From assembly GCF_000172075.1 (NCBI RefSeq), contig NZ_ABIC01000014.1:1-64000 (forward strand): 64,000 nt of DNA, written 5' to 3'. The position numbers and the translations under genes are program-made. The stretch is from Shewanella benthica KT99 (GTDB lineage: Bacteria > Pseudomonadota > Gammaproteobacteria > Enterobacterales > Shewanellaceae). Below are positions 47,133-56,846 of the stretch, one piece after another. Below the pieces are notes generated by a model. It did no database searches and had not been told where the DNA came from. It saw nothing but the letters and a program-made list of their open reading frames with translations. Numbering within the stretch: position 1 is the first letter of the stretch; every line of letters starts with the position of its first letter.

Positions 47133-48518
47133 GTGTCGAAGATTAGAGTCAAGCAGGAAGAGTCGCTCTCTATTAAGTTTATTCATCAGATGAAGGTGGG
47201 GGATAACCGACGTTTGGATCTCTATTTCTTCTTGCCTAAAGAGATGGGAATAGGTCCTCAGAGCCTGAATGAAGAGGAGTACTATCATTCGGCAATCACA
47301 GGGCGTCGTTCATATTACTCCACTGGGCTGCACCTGCCTCTGGTACAGAGCCGTTTTGCCAGTCAGAAAAAACGTACGATAGAAGAATTTCGCCTCTACT
47401 TGAATCTATTTGCCTATCAATTTTCTGTTGCCATCGAGAACGATAGCAAGGAGCTAGCACAGATTGAAGAGCCAGAAAACTTCTTCAATTCTCTGCAAGA
47501 TCTGTGTGACTTGGTGAGTCAACTGCTGAAGAAGTTTCGTCGTAATGAGCCGAGCGATCCCAAATGGAAATCCTATTTTGAAAATGCCGACAATTACCTC
47601 TCCTGGTTCTGTGAACAGCGTCTACTAAAACTCTTGTCCACAGCGCCGAGAAGTAGCGAGTACAGTGTGGTGTTAGATTCGGCTATTGCCCTGTGCCGGG
47701 CTGAGAACGAACATAGAGAAACTAAGCGGTATAATTCACAACAGACTAAGGATGATCCTAATCGCATCTCCAACAAGATGTTGCTGCTCAGACGTTTGAT
47801 CCAGCAAGGTGTGGTATTAAAAGAGGAGATGAAAACTTTAGGCACAGGCCTTAAGAAGATGACTACCGGCTTTGCGACGGCCATGGTGATGTTAGTAGTG
47901 TCGGCGCTTATTATTAAGGCTCAGGGAGTCTTTAGCGGCTTAACCATAGCCTTAGTGTTAACTCTGGCTGTGATCTATGGTTTTCGTGAGATCTTTAAGG
48001 AAGACATTCGCAATGCACTCTGGCGCCTGATACAGAAGGGGAGGCCCAAGTGGAGCAGAATACTCAGAGATACCAATAGCCATGCACCAATAGCCAAACA
48101 GTTAGTTTGGTTAGACTTTATTAAAACTATCGAGTTACCGGATAAAGTCGCCGAAATTCTTAAACGACGTCATAGGCAAAATAAGCTCGATGCCGAAGTA
48201 CTGCATTATGGTATTCATACCCGTGTGACCCAGAAAGAGTTTCTGGCTGGTTATACGTCGATACAAGAGCAGGTTAACTTTAGTTTAGCCCCATTCGCCC
48301 GTCATCTGGAGCGGGGTAAGGCGAAGATCTACAAGGAGCAGGAGGGTAAAATCAGCAATGATTCGGTGGAACGCCGTTATCAGATCAATCTGATCTTAGC
48401 GGTAAAAGACGGCAAAGACGCAGTGCAATATGCGCGTTATAAGATCACCATGAATCGCTCGACGATTATCGATATCAGCCAGAGTGAACTGCCCGAAGGC
48501 ATAGCCGCGATAGAATAA
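47133..48518 (+). CDS. Two-helix membrane protein of unknown function
   Basis: 461 residues. A long soluble N-terminal half (starts SKIRVKQEESLSIKFIHQMK; contains FFLPKEMGIGPQSLNEEEYY), then two adjacent transmembrane helices near residues 248-285 (FATAMVMLVVSALIIKAQGV and GLTIALVLTLAVIYGFREIF), then a basic C-terminal half. I do not recognise the family. The start is GTG 47133 with ctggag six bases upstream. Its nearest neighbours are a broken regulator and, convergently, a PAS sensor. Confidence 0.65.
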   Translation: MSKIRVKQEESLSIKFIHQMKVGDNRRLDLYFFLPKEMGIGPQSLNEEEYYHSAITGRRSYYSTGLHLPLVQSRFASQKKRTIEEFRLYLNLFAYQFSVAIENDSKELAQIEEPENFFNSLQDLCDLVSQLLKKFRRNEPSDPKWKSYFENADNYLSWFCEQRLLKLLSTAPRSSEYSVVLDSAIALCRAENEHRETKRYNSQQTKDDPNRISNKMLLLRRLIQQGVVLKEEMKTLGTGLKKMTTGFATAMVMLVVSALIIKAQGVFSGLTIALVLTLAVIYGFREIFKEDIRNALWRLIQKGRPKWSRILRDTNSHAPIAKQLVWLDFIKTIELPDKVAEILKRRHRQNKLDAEVLHYGIHTRVTQKEFLAGYTSIQEQVNFSLAPFARHLERGKAKIYKEQEGKISNDSVERRYQINLILAVKDGKDAVQYARYKITMNRSTIIDISQSELPEGIAAIE

Positions 48519-48560
48519 GAGTCTAGCTCTTAGCTCTAGGTTTAGGATCTAGGCACTTTC

Positions 48561-50777
48561 TCAGCGCTGGCGCGTAAACGCCTGACAGATATTTTGCTCG
48601 CCTATTTGCTTAGCGCGTTTAAGTGCAACCTCGGCATTACTCAAGTACTGTTCGAGATTTTGCTCTGGTTGAAAAGACGCTATGCCCATACAAATGCCTT
48701 TGCCCAGCCCCATATCATTGAGACTCGCTAAAGACTTGATGGCGAAATAATGTGCCTGGTCTGCATCTGTATCCGGTAAGATGAAGATAAGCTTACCGAG
48801 TTGCCAGTGAGACATCTGGTAATTCGATGGCAGCTCTCTGAGGAGAAAAAGCTCAACTTCTTTCTGCCTGCTCTCAAGCAGCCCTATATCACTCATATGA
48901 CTCAGCATACTCTCAGAGGTGATGTCCAACAGGAGTAGGCTGGAGCGATCTTTACTCGTGTGGTCTAATGAATCGAAGTAGCTTTCAAGATCTCTATAGT
49001 TGACTAAGATCGTTGAGCGATGAGGCTGCAGCACACCGGATTCATCATGGTTATTCTTGATGATCGCCTGTTCGAAGGTACAGACGATATAATCCAGCTC
49101 TCCGGACGCATCAATATGCCCCTTGAGTGTGGCTTGTAAGCAGGTGTTAGTACTCGATGAGGAACATAATACCTGACCTTTCCAGCTCCCCTGCAGCAAT
49201 ATTAGCTGAGAAATTTGCGACCACTTATTGCCTAAATCATCGGGTAAGGTGTCAATGATATTGCTACATTTAGTGTTTGACTGCATCTGCTGTTCGAATG
49301 CCGGGTTAGCACGAATGATCGTGCCGTCAGCCTGGATCAGGGCCGATGGCACGCCACTATTATTCAAGACTCTGCTCAGGTAGGCATCTTGCTGTGCGTG
49401 TTTGAGCTCACTGACATCTTCGAAGGTGATGACCAGATAGGCTTCCTGTTCATCTTTAGATACTTGGTTTTTTATATGGGCAATTAACTCGGCCTGTGTT
49501 TCTGCACCCATATCGAGGCAAAGTTCACCTTTCCACTCTTGCTTTTGCTGGATCTCAGTCACTATACGTGAATAGTCATCGTCCTCAAGTTGTAGAATTC
49601 TTTGTAGACTGCGATCGAGTAGCTGATCTTTAGGCAAGGATAACTGAGTTGCCGCCAATTCATTTGCCGAAATCACCCGATTGTTATGATTGACTATGAT
49701 GCAGCCCACTTGTCGGTGGAAGAGGCGATTCGATAGCTCTATGCTGAACTGTCTCGATCTCTGCTCTAAACGATAAAAGTGGCTCAGCAGAATGAGCATA
49801 GAGGCTAACAGAGTCAGCATGAAAGCACAGCTCATGAGTATGGTGCGCCACTGGGAGAAATTGGCTGCAATATCATCATTGCGCACATAGGATACCAGAA
49901 AGTATTCTCTGCGGGTCTCGTATTGGGCCGTCAGCTCGATTTTTAGGTAGACGAAGGTGGCATTATCGCCATGAAACTGACCGAAATTACTCATGGCCAT
50001 CTTACGCCATAGCGCTGGATAGCTTTGTTTCAGGCTGCCTCCCATAGTATCGGGAATACGTTTTAATGACGGACGGGAATCTGCACCTGCATAGAGCAAG
50101 CCCTGAGTATCTAACATCAATAGCGGCGATTGACCGCGGGAGTTGGCAGGCTGGATACTCTTCAGCATTTTAGACATAGAGCTATATGTCACCAAATAGC
50201 CTCGAACACTCTGATCGGGATTCTCGAGCCAGGCAAGTTGATACAGGTATGGCTCTAGCTTGCCATTGACCGGACTAAATTCCAGTGGAGAGGTGTAAAT
50301 CTCGTTGCCACCCATGTTTCTCGAGCTGCCAAGCAGGGAAGGGAGTAGAGGTTCATGGCCGAAATTATCGCTGGTAGCGAATTTGAAGTTACCTTGGGGA
50401 TCGAACAGGGCGATATCTAACAGCTCGGGAATATTACTGGTTATCACATCCCAGTGTTTCTCGAGCTTGTCTTGTCGAGGAATACTAGGCACATCTAAGT
50501 AGCGCTTGAGCAGTTCTGACTTGGCAAACATCTGCGTGCGAAATTGTTGGAAAGAGACCTTATCCGCGATCAAGCTGCCCACAGCCTGGAGCTCACTGTA
50601 CCTCTGAGTCGCCCAGTCTTCCTGGAGCCTACGTTCGCCTAAGGTGATGGTGACGTTACTGAGTAATACCACGCTGATTATCAGAATGAAGATCTGTGTT
50701 GCCACCGACAATAGTCTTTGATTTGACCAATGAATATCTTGGGCTGGGATAAGAGGTGATAGTTTTGGCGTCAACAT
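48561..50777 (-). CDS. Membrane PAS sensor with degenerate GGDEF C-terminus
   Basis: 738 residues. Helix 1 (residues ~27-47) and helix 2 (~332-355) bracket a periplasmic sensor region (dCache-like, with IPELLDIALFDPQGNFKFAT). Two PAS domains follow (VGCIIVNHNNRVISANELAA; VPSALIQADGTIIRANPAFE) with a PAC-like VITFEDVSELKHAQ between them. The last ~170 residues resemble a GGDEF fold (SSLLLLDITSE, ending LEQYLSNAEVALKRAKQIGE) but the GGDEF loop reads HWQLGKLIFILP, so cyclase activity is not expected. It probably relays signals by protein contact. No partner regulator is adjacent. Confidence 0.75.
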   Translation of the reverse strand: MLTPKLSPLIPAQDIHWSNQRLLSVATQIFILIISVVLLSNVTITLGERRLQEDWATQRYSELQAVGSLIADKVSFQQFRTQMFAKSELLKRYLDVPSIPRQDKLEKHWDVITSNIPELLDIALFDPQGNFKFATSDNFGHEPLLPSLLGSSRNMGGNEIYTSPLEFSPVNGKLEPYLYQLAWLENPDQSVRGYLVTYSSMSKMLKSIQPANSRGQSPLLMLDTQGLLYAGADSRPSLKRIPDTMGGSLKQSYPALWRKMAMSNFGQFHGDNATFVYLKIELTAQYETRREYFLVSYVRNDDIAANFSQWRTILMSCAFMLTLLASMLILLSHFYRLEQRSRQFSIELSNRLFHRQVGCIIVNHNNRVISANELAATQLSLPKDQLLDRSLQRILQLEDDDYSRIVTEIQQKQEWKGELCLDMGAETQAELIAHIKNQVSKDEQEAYLVITFEDVSELKHAQQDAYLSRVLNNSGVPSALIQADGTIIRANPAFEQQMQSNTKCSNIIDTLPDDLGNKWSQISQLILLQGSWKGQVLCSSSSTNTCLQATLKGHIDASGELDYIVCTFEQAIIKNNHDESGVLQPHRSTILVNYRDLESYFDSLDHTSKDRSSLLLLDITSESMLSHMSDIGLLESRQKEVELFLLRELPSNYQMSHWQLGKLIFILPDTDADQAHYFAIKSLASLNDMGLGKGICMGIASFQPEQNLEQYLSNAEVALKRAKQIGEQNICQAFTRQR

Positions 50778-50893
50778 CTAAGGTGTTTTTGTTGTTGGTT
50801 TTATAGGAAGTCATATTAACATAAATCAAATTTGCGAACACTGCTGGTTACATGAATATAACCTCACTTTTGTCCATAGGATTAACGGAGCAT

Positions 50894-51496
50894 TCAGCCG
50901 ACGACACCTAAGCTTCGATGTTTAAATTCGGCGCCGCTCTGCTCTACCCAGATTCTACAAGCCGCAATATCGACCCCTTCCAGGCCCTCTATGGCCGAGA
51001 CCTGTACAGAATCGATAGTATTGACTGCCAGTCGAATGAAGGCTTTAACACTATCATAGCTCCCCTTCAATTTTGGCTTACAGTGCAGCAGATAAGCAGT
51101 TTCATTATCTGCATTGAGTGAAATTGACAGGCTATCTACCCAAGGTGCCAGCTCAGGCAAGATATTGCGCCGGTGAAACAAGTTACCTAAACCATCGGTA
51201 TTGACTCTGACCTGGCCGCCTCTGAGCTTAATCTCCTTTGCCACTGTTATTAAGGTCGCTAAATTAAGAGTGGGTTCGCCATAGCCACAGAAGACATATT
51301 CCTCATAGGCACTGACGTCACCAAGCTGAGGGATGATCTCTGCGGCTGTGGGCTGATGATCAAGGGCTAGCTGGTAATCATGAACCTGTTTACTGCCGTT
51401 ATGCTTAGGGCAGAATTGGCAACGCAGCGTGCATCGACCGGTAATATTAAGGTAGCGACTATTACGAATATCGTAAACTAAGGTTGAACTGGTCAT
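50894..51496 (-). CDS. TatD-associated radical SAM protein
   Basis: 200 residues. The Cx3Cx2C iron-sulfur motif is in ITGRCTLRCQFCPKHNG; CGYGEPTLNLATLITVAKEI is the GxGEP-type SAM contact and VRVNTDGLGNLFHRRNILPE follows. This compact form is the one usually found fused or next to TatD nucleases. No tatD gene is in the window. The substrate is unknown. Confidence 0.85.
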   Translation of the reverse strand: MTSSTLVYDIRNSRYLNITGRCTLRCQFCPKHNGSKQVHDYQLALDHQPTAAEIIPQLGDVSAYEEYVFCGYGEPTLNLATLITVAKEIKLRGGQVRVNTDGLGNLFHRRNILPELAPWVDSLSISLNADNETAYLLHCKPKLKGSYDSVKAFIRLAVNTIDSVQVSAIEGLEGVDIAACRIWVEQSGAEFKHRSLGVVG

Positions 51497-51803
51497 ATGG
51501 GCCTTAGGAGAAAATTTTGGAGTCTCATTGTAGGGGAGTTAAGCGTTGTAGACTGATAAACGGATCACGTATGTAGCCTTCGACTTCGAGCTCAAGGTGG
51601 ATTACTAGTGGTAAGCTGTAAGCTGTAAGCGATAAGTGATCAGCGATAAGTAAGAATCAACAGCTGGATGTTGAAATGAGCTCAGCTATCTGCAAGGCTT
51701 CACTTTTGATAAATCTAACGGGTTAGTGCGACTTCTAAAATTGTTCCCTGAACGAATAACTAATTTATTTTGATTGATTTTTAACTTGAACTCCCCTAAC
51801 CAA
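51497..51803. other. Noncoding gap with small tandem words
   Basis: Contains gtaagctgtaagctgtaagcgataagtg (51613-51640), a short tandem of gtaagct, and no gene. Confidence 0.4.
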
Positions 51804-52127
51804 TCAATTTTTTTTATCAAGTGTAATTGATAAAATCCCAGTGGTTTTGGGCACTTGTAGAAGAGCGAGTGAGTAATGAGTCGTTAAAAAAGCGTTGAAA
51901 CGCCACTTAATCGCAAAAATATCTCTGATTTTACTGTGATTCATCATCAGAAGGTAGAGTGCGAGAAATATCCCACCTAATTTTATAATGACTAATGCAT
52001 CTCTGAGGTCATCCATAAACAGAGGGCTACGCCACTGTAGCCCAAACAAAGTACTTGAACTGAGAGTCTCCAGCAAAGGTACTAAGGTCAACAAGCTAAT
52101 AATTATTAAGAGATTAATTCGCTGCAC
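51804..52127 (-). CDS. Small membrane protein after RND pump
   Basis: 107 residues with two or three hydrophobic segments (INLLIIISLLTLVPLLETLS; IIKLGGIFLALYLLMM). The family is not recognised. It starts 11 bases after the RND permease stop on the same strand, so it is probably translated from the efflux operon mRNA. A role as an accessory subunit is possible but unproven. Confidence 0.55.
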   Translation of the reverse strand: MQRINLLIIISLLTLVPLLETLSSSTLFGLQWRSPLFMDDLRDALVIIKLGGIFLALYLLMMNHSKIRDIFAIKWRFNAFLTTHYSLALLQVPKTTGILSITLDKKN

Positions 52128-52138
52128 TGTTCACCTAT

Positions 52139-55100
52139 TTAGTTACCTACTCTCGCAGAATCATCCTTTGGCTGCCACCACCAGTTGTAGAAGCGGCGGC
52201 TAGTGCGTTTGATATCATCCAATATGATATAGAGCAGAGGAATAAGAATCAGTGTCACTACCGTCGAGAAGACGATGCCAAATGCGAGTGATGTCGCCAT
52301 AGGGATGACGATTTGTGCCTGTAGACTCTTCTCTAACAGAATTGGCACCAGACCGACGAAGGTGGTCATAGAAGTCAAGATGATAGCCCTGAATCGATAA
52401 CATCCTGAGTCAATTGCAGCCTGAGTAATCGATTGACCTTGTGCTCTTGCCTTGTTGACGAAGTCGACCAAGATCAGTGAGTCATTCACGACTACGCCTG
52501 CCAAGGCGATAATACCGCACAGGCTTAAGATATTGAGCGTCAGTCCCAACAATAGGTGACCAAATAAGGCGCCAATGATGCCGAAGGGGATAACCGACAT
52601 GATGATTAACGGTTGGCTGTATGACTTGAGCGGGACAGCCATCAGTGCGTAGATAGCAAATAGCGTAAAGAAGAAGCCCTGCAACAGACTTATCAAGGCA
52701 CTCTGATCATCGGCGCTACTCCCATCCAGCGCTGTCGAGATGGCAGGGTACTTAGCTTCTAAATAAGGCAGGAAATCTTGCTGGATCTCTGCAACTATCT
52801 TGGATGGCTCGACCTTATTTTTATCTGCGCTAGCTACGATACTAATGGCTCGGCGACCGTCGACTCGGGTGATGGAGGAGTAAGAGTCACCCATTTCAAT
52901 CTCAGCCACCGTCGAAAATGGCACCGAAATGCCTGCGGACGTGCGGATCATCATGTTTTCCAGATGGCCCACTGTGCGTCTCTGCTCAAGCGGATAGCGC
53001 ACCATCACCTTTACTTCTTCCTTGTTACGCAAGATGCGCTGCACTTCATAACCATAGAAACCATATCGAACCTGGCTGGCCAGATCTGACAAGGTGAGTC
53101 CCTGAGCCTCTGCTTCTGGCTTGATCGTTAAGCGTATCTCATGGCTGCCTGATGAGAAGTTGTCTGAAATATCGTAGACACCTTCATAGGTTTTTAGTTT
53201 CTGTTTAAGCTCAGTAGCGGCCATTGACAGTTGTTCGAGATTGCTTGCGGTTAATATGAAAGAGATATCGCCGCCACCCTTATTGGTGCTGGCGTTAATA
53301 TTCAATTTTTTCACGGCGATAAGCTCAGGCAGCTGTTCACGCCAGGCAGAGGCAATGGCGACACCATCGACCTCACGGTCTTCACTCTTAGTCAGCTCGG
53401 CAAAGATAAAGGCCGAGGTTCTCGAGCTCATGTCGATAAAGCTGTGCTTGACCACTTCGTAGCCATTTTCAGACTTCATCTTGTCATTCATGGCGTAGAG
53501 GGCTGCTTCGATCTCTTTGACTACCTTTAAGGTATTAGTTTCAGAGCTGCCTTCATCCATCTCTAAATGTACTTGAATAAAGTCGGACGGAAGATCAGGC
53601 ATAGTGACCATGCGTATCTTACCGCTGACCACTAAGGCGATGGCTAAGATCAATACCCCGATAAAAATGGCGACGACGTTATATCTTTGCTTGATACAGC
53701 GTTCGAGAAAGTGGCGATATTTATGATGGATGAAATACTGAATTTTGTCGTTAAAGTTGGCCTTTAATAGTCCCATTTTGCCTAATTGTGACCTAGGTTT
53801 CTTGGGCTTCATGCGCGCGAGGTGAGCCGGAAGAATTAACTTAGACTCCACCAGAGAAAATATCAGGCAAAGGATCACTATCATGCCGATAGATTTCCAG
53901 ATGATACCTTGGGGGCCGGATACCACCAGCATAGGCAGAAAAGCCACGATTGTGGTTAACACCCCAATCGTGGCAGGCATGGCCACCTTGTTGGCGCCTC
54001 TGACGACATTTTCTAGTGAATGACCGTGTTTCTCTATTTCTGTATAGACGCTTTCACCGATGACGATGGCATCGTCCACCACTATGCCCAGCACCAGAAT
54101 AAAGGCGAACAGGGTAAGCAGGTTGATAGAGAGAGAAAAAGGCTCGACCGGCATCAACAACACGGCTCCGAGGAAACACACTGGTAGGCCCATCATGACC
54201 CAGAAGGCTAACTTGAGTTCCAGAAAGATGGCCAGAATAAGAAACACCAGTATGGCACCATAGAACATGTTAGATAACATCATGTTCAGGCGTCCTTTGA
54301 GATAATGAGTCAGATCACCCCAGGTATCTAGCTGAGCACCGGCTGGAAGTGTCATACGTCTCTCTTCGATATAGGCCTTTACCTGGGCCGAGATATCGAG
54401 GGCATTTTGATCGTCTATGCTGCTAACTTCAATAATCGCCGCAGGCTTGCCGTTGAAGCGGGTATATTCCAATCGTTCCTCGAAGCCATCCTTGATGGTG
54501 GCGACTTGCGACAACATGATACGGCTGCCGTCGGGACGGGTGCTGACGACTATTTTCTCAAAATCTTCACCCGTGTATGCCTGCCCCTTAGTACGTAGCA
54601 AGATGTCACCATCTTGGGCACGAATAGAGCCGCCGGGAAGGTCTATCGAAGAGTTCTGCACAGCTTGAGCGACCTGGACGAAATTTAGGCCGTATTCCCT
54701 AAGCTTGTCTTCAGACAGTTCAATGCTTATCTCATAGTCACGGACGCCAGTGACTTTTGCACGGGTAACCGCAGGTAGCGCGGTGATGTCTTCGCGAATG
54801 GACTTAGCTAACTCCTTCATATCATGCAGATTTATGTCGCCATAGACAGAGACCCAGATAACATTGTTCTCTGGTTTAATACGAAAAATATTTGGCTTTT
54901 CAATATTATCTGGAAAGGTAGAAATTGCGTCTATCGCAAGTTTGGCTTCATCGAGAATATCCTGAGGATCATAGTTATCTTCGACCTCTATGGTGACATT
55001 ACCAAAGCCGTCACTGGCGACAGAGGTGACCTTTTTGATGCCATTGATATCTTGGATCGCCTCTTCAATCTTAATGTTAATCCCCTCCTCAATCTCTTGA

Positions 55101-55297
55101 GGTGCAGCGCCTGGGTAAGCCACAGATATCTGCAGGTAATTAAGCTCATAAGAGGGGAATATTTCCTTATTGACCAGGAAATAACTACTAAACAGGCCAC
55201 CTAAAATTAAGAAGGCCATCAATAGGTTTGCGGCAACACTGTTTCGAGCAAACCAGGCAATTATGCCTTCTTGAGCAGCCACTTTTTGTACATCCAT
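52139..55297 (-). CDS. RND-family efflux permease (AcrB/MdtB type)
   Basis: 1052 residues, the RND length, with twelve transmembrane helices in two halves. NSVAANLLMAFLILGGLFSS at the start, the TM4 proton-relay aspartates in LGIVVDDAIVIGESVYTEIE and, in the second half, GVVVNDSLILVDFVNKARAQ are conserved; periplasmic blocks such as YPGAAPQEIEEGINIKIEEA match the HAE1 group. It exports drugs or other hydrophobic compounds using protons. Its ATG shares a base with the stop of the adaptor gene (ctaatg), showing translational coupling. No outer-membrane channel is encoded nearby. Confidence 0.95.
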   Translation of the reverse strand: MDVQKVAAQEGIIAWFARNSVAANLLMAFLILGGLFSSYFLVNKEIFPSYELNYLQISVAYPGAAPQEIEEGINIKIEEAIQDINGIKKVTSVASDGFGNVTIEVEDNYDPQDILDEAKLAIDAISTFPDNIEKPNIFRIKPENNVIWVSVYGDINLHDMKELAKSIREDITALPAVTRAKVTGVRDYEISIELSEDKLREYGLNFVQVAQAVQNSSIDLPGGSIRAQDGDILLRTKGQAYTGEDFEKIVVSTRPDGSRIMLSQVATIKDGFEERLEYTRFNGKPAAIIEVSSIDDQNALDISAQVKAYIEERRMTLPAGAQLDTWGDLTHYLKGRLNMMLSNMFYGAILVFLILAIFLELKLAFWVMMGLPVCFLGAVLLMPVEPFSLSINLLTLFAFILVLGIVVDDAIVIGESVYTEIEKHGHSLENVVRGANKVAMPATIGVLTTIVAFLPMLVVSGPQGIIWKSIGMIVILCLIFSLVESKLILPAHLARMKPKKPRSQLGKMGLLKANFNDKIQYFIHHKYRHFLERCIKQRYNVVAIFIGVLILAIALVVSGKIRMVTMPDLPSDFIQVHLEMDEGSSETNTLKVVKEIEAALYAMNDKMKSENGYEVVKHSFIDMSSRTSAFIFAELTKSEDREVDGVAIASAWREQLPELIAVKKLNINASTNKGGGDISFILTASNLEQLSMAATELKQKLKTYEGVYDISDNFSSGSHEIRLTIKPEAEAQGLTLSDLASQVRYGFYGYEVQRILRNKEEVKVMVRYPLEQRRTVGHLENMMIRTSAGISVPFSTVAEIEMGDSYSSITRVDGRRAISIVASADKNKVEPSKIVAEIQQDFLPYLEAKYPAISTALDGSSADDQSALISLLQGFFFTLFAIYALMAVPLKSYSQPLIIMSVIPFGIIGALFGHLLLGLTLNILSLCGIIALAGVVVNDSLILVDFVNKARAQGQSITQAAIDSGCYRFRAIILTSMTTFVGLVPILLEKSLQAQIVIPMATSLAFGIVFSTVVTLILIPLLYIILDDIKRTSRRFYNWWWQPKDDSARVGN

Positions 55298-56517
55298 TAG
55301 TGTTCACCCGCGCTAGCGAGTCGCTGCTCCTTGGTCTCTGAATCTGGTGTGTCCGCACCGGTATCATTTTTCTGCATTTCACCGAGGATTTTAACGACCT
55401 GACCCGTTGACATATTATTGAGTTTAGTCAGTGAAATACGTTCTCCATCGAGCAGACTGTCCTTGATATATACACTGTCGATATCGGTTCTAACCACATT
55501 GACTTCGCGGATCTCGATGACATTGTCACTCGATACTACGGCCACATGACCGTTACGCACCAGGTGGCGGGGTAACTGTACAATACCGTCTACGGTGCGG
55601 CCTTTAATTACGGCGGTAACGAAACTGCCATATTTAAGAGGAAATTGACCCTCCTTACGGTTCTTTCTCAGGTAAGGATCTTTAATTTCAGCCACCAGAT
55701 ATACCATACGATTTTCAGCATCGATAACGCCTTCACTTCTTACAATCGTGCCAATCCAGGTGACATCTTTACCCGCTAATGATGCACTTAGAGTGACCAG
55801 GGTATTGGGGTTATCGACCGACTCCAGATAGGCGAGGTCATTATTTGTAACCGGTAAACGAATCTCGGCGATACGGGTATCGTAGAGTTCACCTAGGTTG
55901 GTGCCTAAGGTGACGTATTGGCCTAAGTCGACAATTCTTGACTTGATGATGCCATCGAAAGGCGCACGAATGATGGTTCTTTCAAGGTTACGTTGAGCGC
56001 GAGCCAGCGCTGCTTGTTGGAATTTAACATTGGCCTGTTCTTTTTTCAGCTGAGGCAGGCGTAATCCAAGCTCGGGTGGGATGCCGCCATCGAATCCTTG
56101 CCAATCGTTCTTGGCGACTTCGCCTCGGGCTACTTCTTCCTCCAGAGCCGCTTCGGCTTGAGCGAGAGAGGCCTGGGCCTGCATCAGGTCGGCTTCATAA
56201 TCGGAAGGCTCGATGACGGCAAGTTTTTCGCCTTTTTTCACTACACCACCGGCGACAAAATTGGGGGCTATTGTCAGCATTCTCCCCTGAACTTCTGTTA
56301 CTAGCAGTGTCTTGTTTTTTGGGGTGACGATACCGTATGAAGACAAGTTTAAAGACACGGTTTTTTGTTCGACACGGGTAACATCTATGATGGGCACTGG
56401 CACTTCATCTTCTTTCTGCTCGGGGGCTTCCTTGGTGCTGATGAGTAATGCTGCAGCCACACCGAAAACTAACAGAATCAATAGAGGAGAAGATCTTCTG
56501 AGGATTATTTTTATCAT
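55297..56517 (-). CDS. RND efflux periplasmic adaptor (membrane fusion protein)
   Basis: 406 residues. One N-terminal helix (SPLLILLVFGVAAALLIS) anchors it; then a barrel/lipoyl half (LTIAPNFVAGGVVKKGEKLA), a coiled-coil hairpin (LMQAQASLAQAEAALEEEVA to QQAALARAQRNLERTII) and the second lipoyl half (RAPFDGIIKSRIVDLGQYV). It links the permease encoded next to an outer-membrane channel. It heads the operon. Confidence 0.93.
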   Translation of the reverse strand: MIKIILRRSSPLLILLVFGVAAALLISTKEAPEQKEDEVPVPIIDVTRVEQKTVSLNLSSYGIVTPKNKTLLVTEVQGRMLTIAPNFVAGGVVKKGEKLAVIEPSDYEADLMQAQASLAQAEAALEEEVARGEVAKNDWQGFDGGIPPELGLRLPQLKKEQANVKFQQAALARAQRNLERTIIRAPFDGIIKSRIVDLGQYVTLGTNLGELYDTRIAEIRLPVTNNDLAYLESVDNPNTLVTLSASLAGKDVTWIGTIVRSEGVIDAENRMVYLVAEIKDPYLRKNRKEGQFPLKYGSFVTAVIKGRTVDGIVQLPRHLVRNGHVAVVSSDNVIEIREVNVVRTDIDSVYIKDSLLDGERISLTKLNNMSTGQVVKILGEMQKNDTGADTPDSETKEQRLASAGEH

Positions 56518-56677
56518 TATTTTCCCGCTTTTCCTAGCTGAAATTTTTCTATTAACTAAATTACCAGAGTATTAGGCTTGGATAAATCTGTTTTTGTAAA
56601 ATAAAGATATCTAACATCCAGAAATCCTACAGAAAAGACGATGCTGCGCTGATGGGGCATAGGCCGATTATATTCGT
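56518..56677. other. Upstream region of the efflux operon
   Basis: Presumably holds the operon promoter. No operator was recognised. Confidence 0.35.
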
Positions 56678-56750
56678 TGTAGGACTGGCTTTAGCCGGGA
56701 GAGGATGAACTAAGAACCTATAAGCCTCGGGGCTAAAGCACCCTCCTACA
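56678..56750. repeat. Interspersed palindromic repeat, copy 3
   Basis: tgtaggactggctttagcc ... ggggctaaagcaccctcctaca, followed by a partial duplicate of its tail (caagcaccctcctaca). Same family as 41991-42056 and 42135-42211. Confidence 0.85.
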
Positions 56751-56773
56751 CAAGCACCCTCCTACAAAAAAAT

Positions 56774-56810
56774 GTAAAAAAAAAGAGCCGCGGTTAGCGA
56801 CTCTTTTTTT
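56774..56810. terminator. Bidirectional terminator after srmB
   Basis: aaaagagccgc / gcgactctttt with one mismatch, flanked by A-run and T-run, between convergent transcripts; it most likely serves srmB on the minus strand. Confidence 0.8.
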
Positions 56811-56846
56811 ATTAATGAATAGGAATAAAGTGTGTAGATGAAAGAC

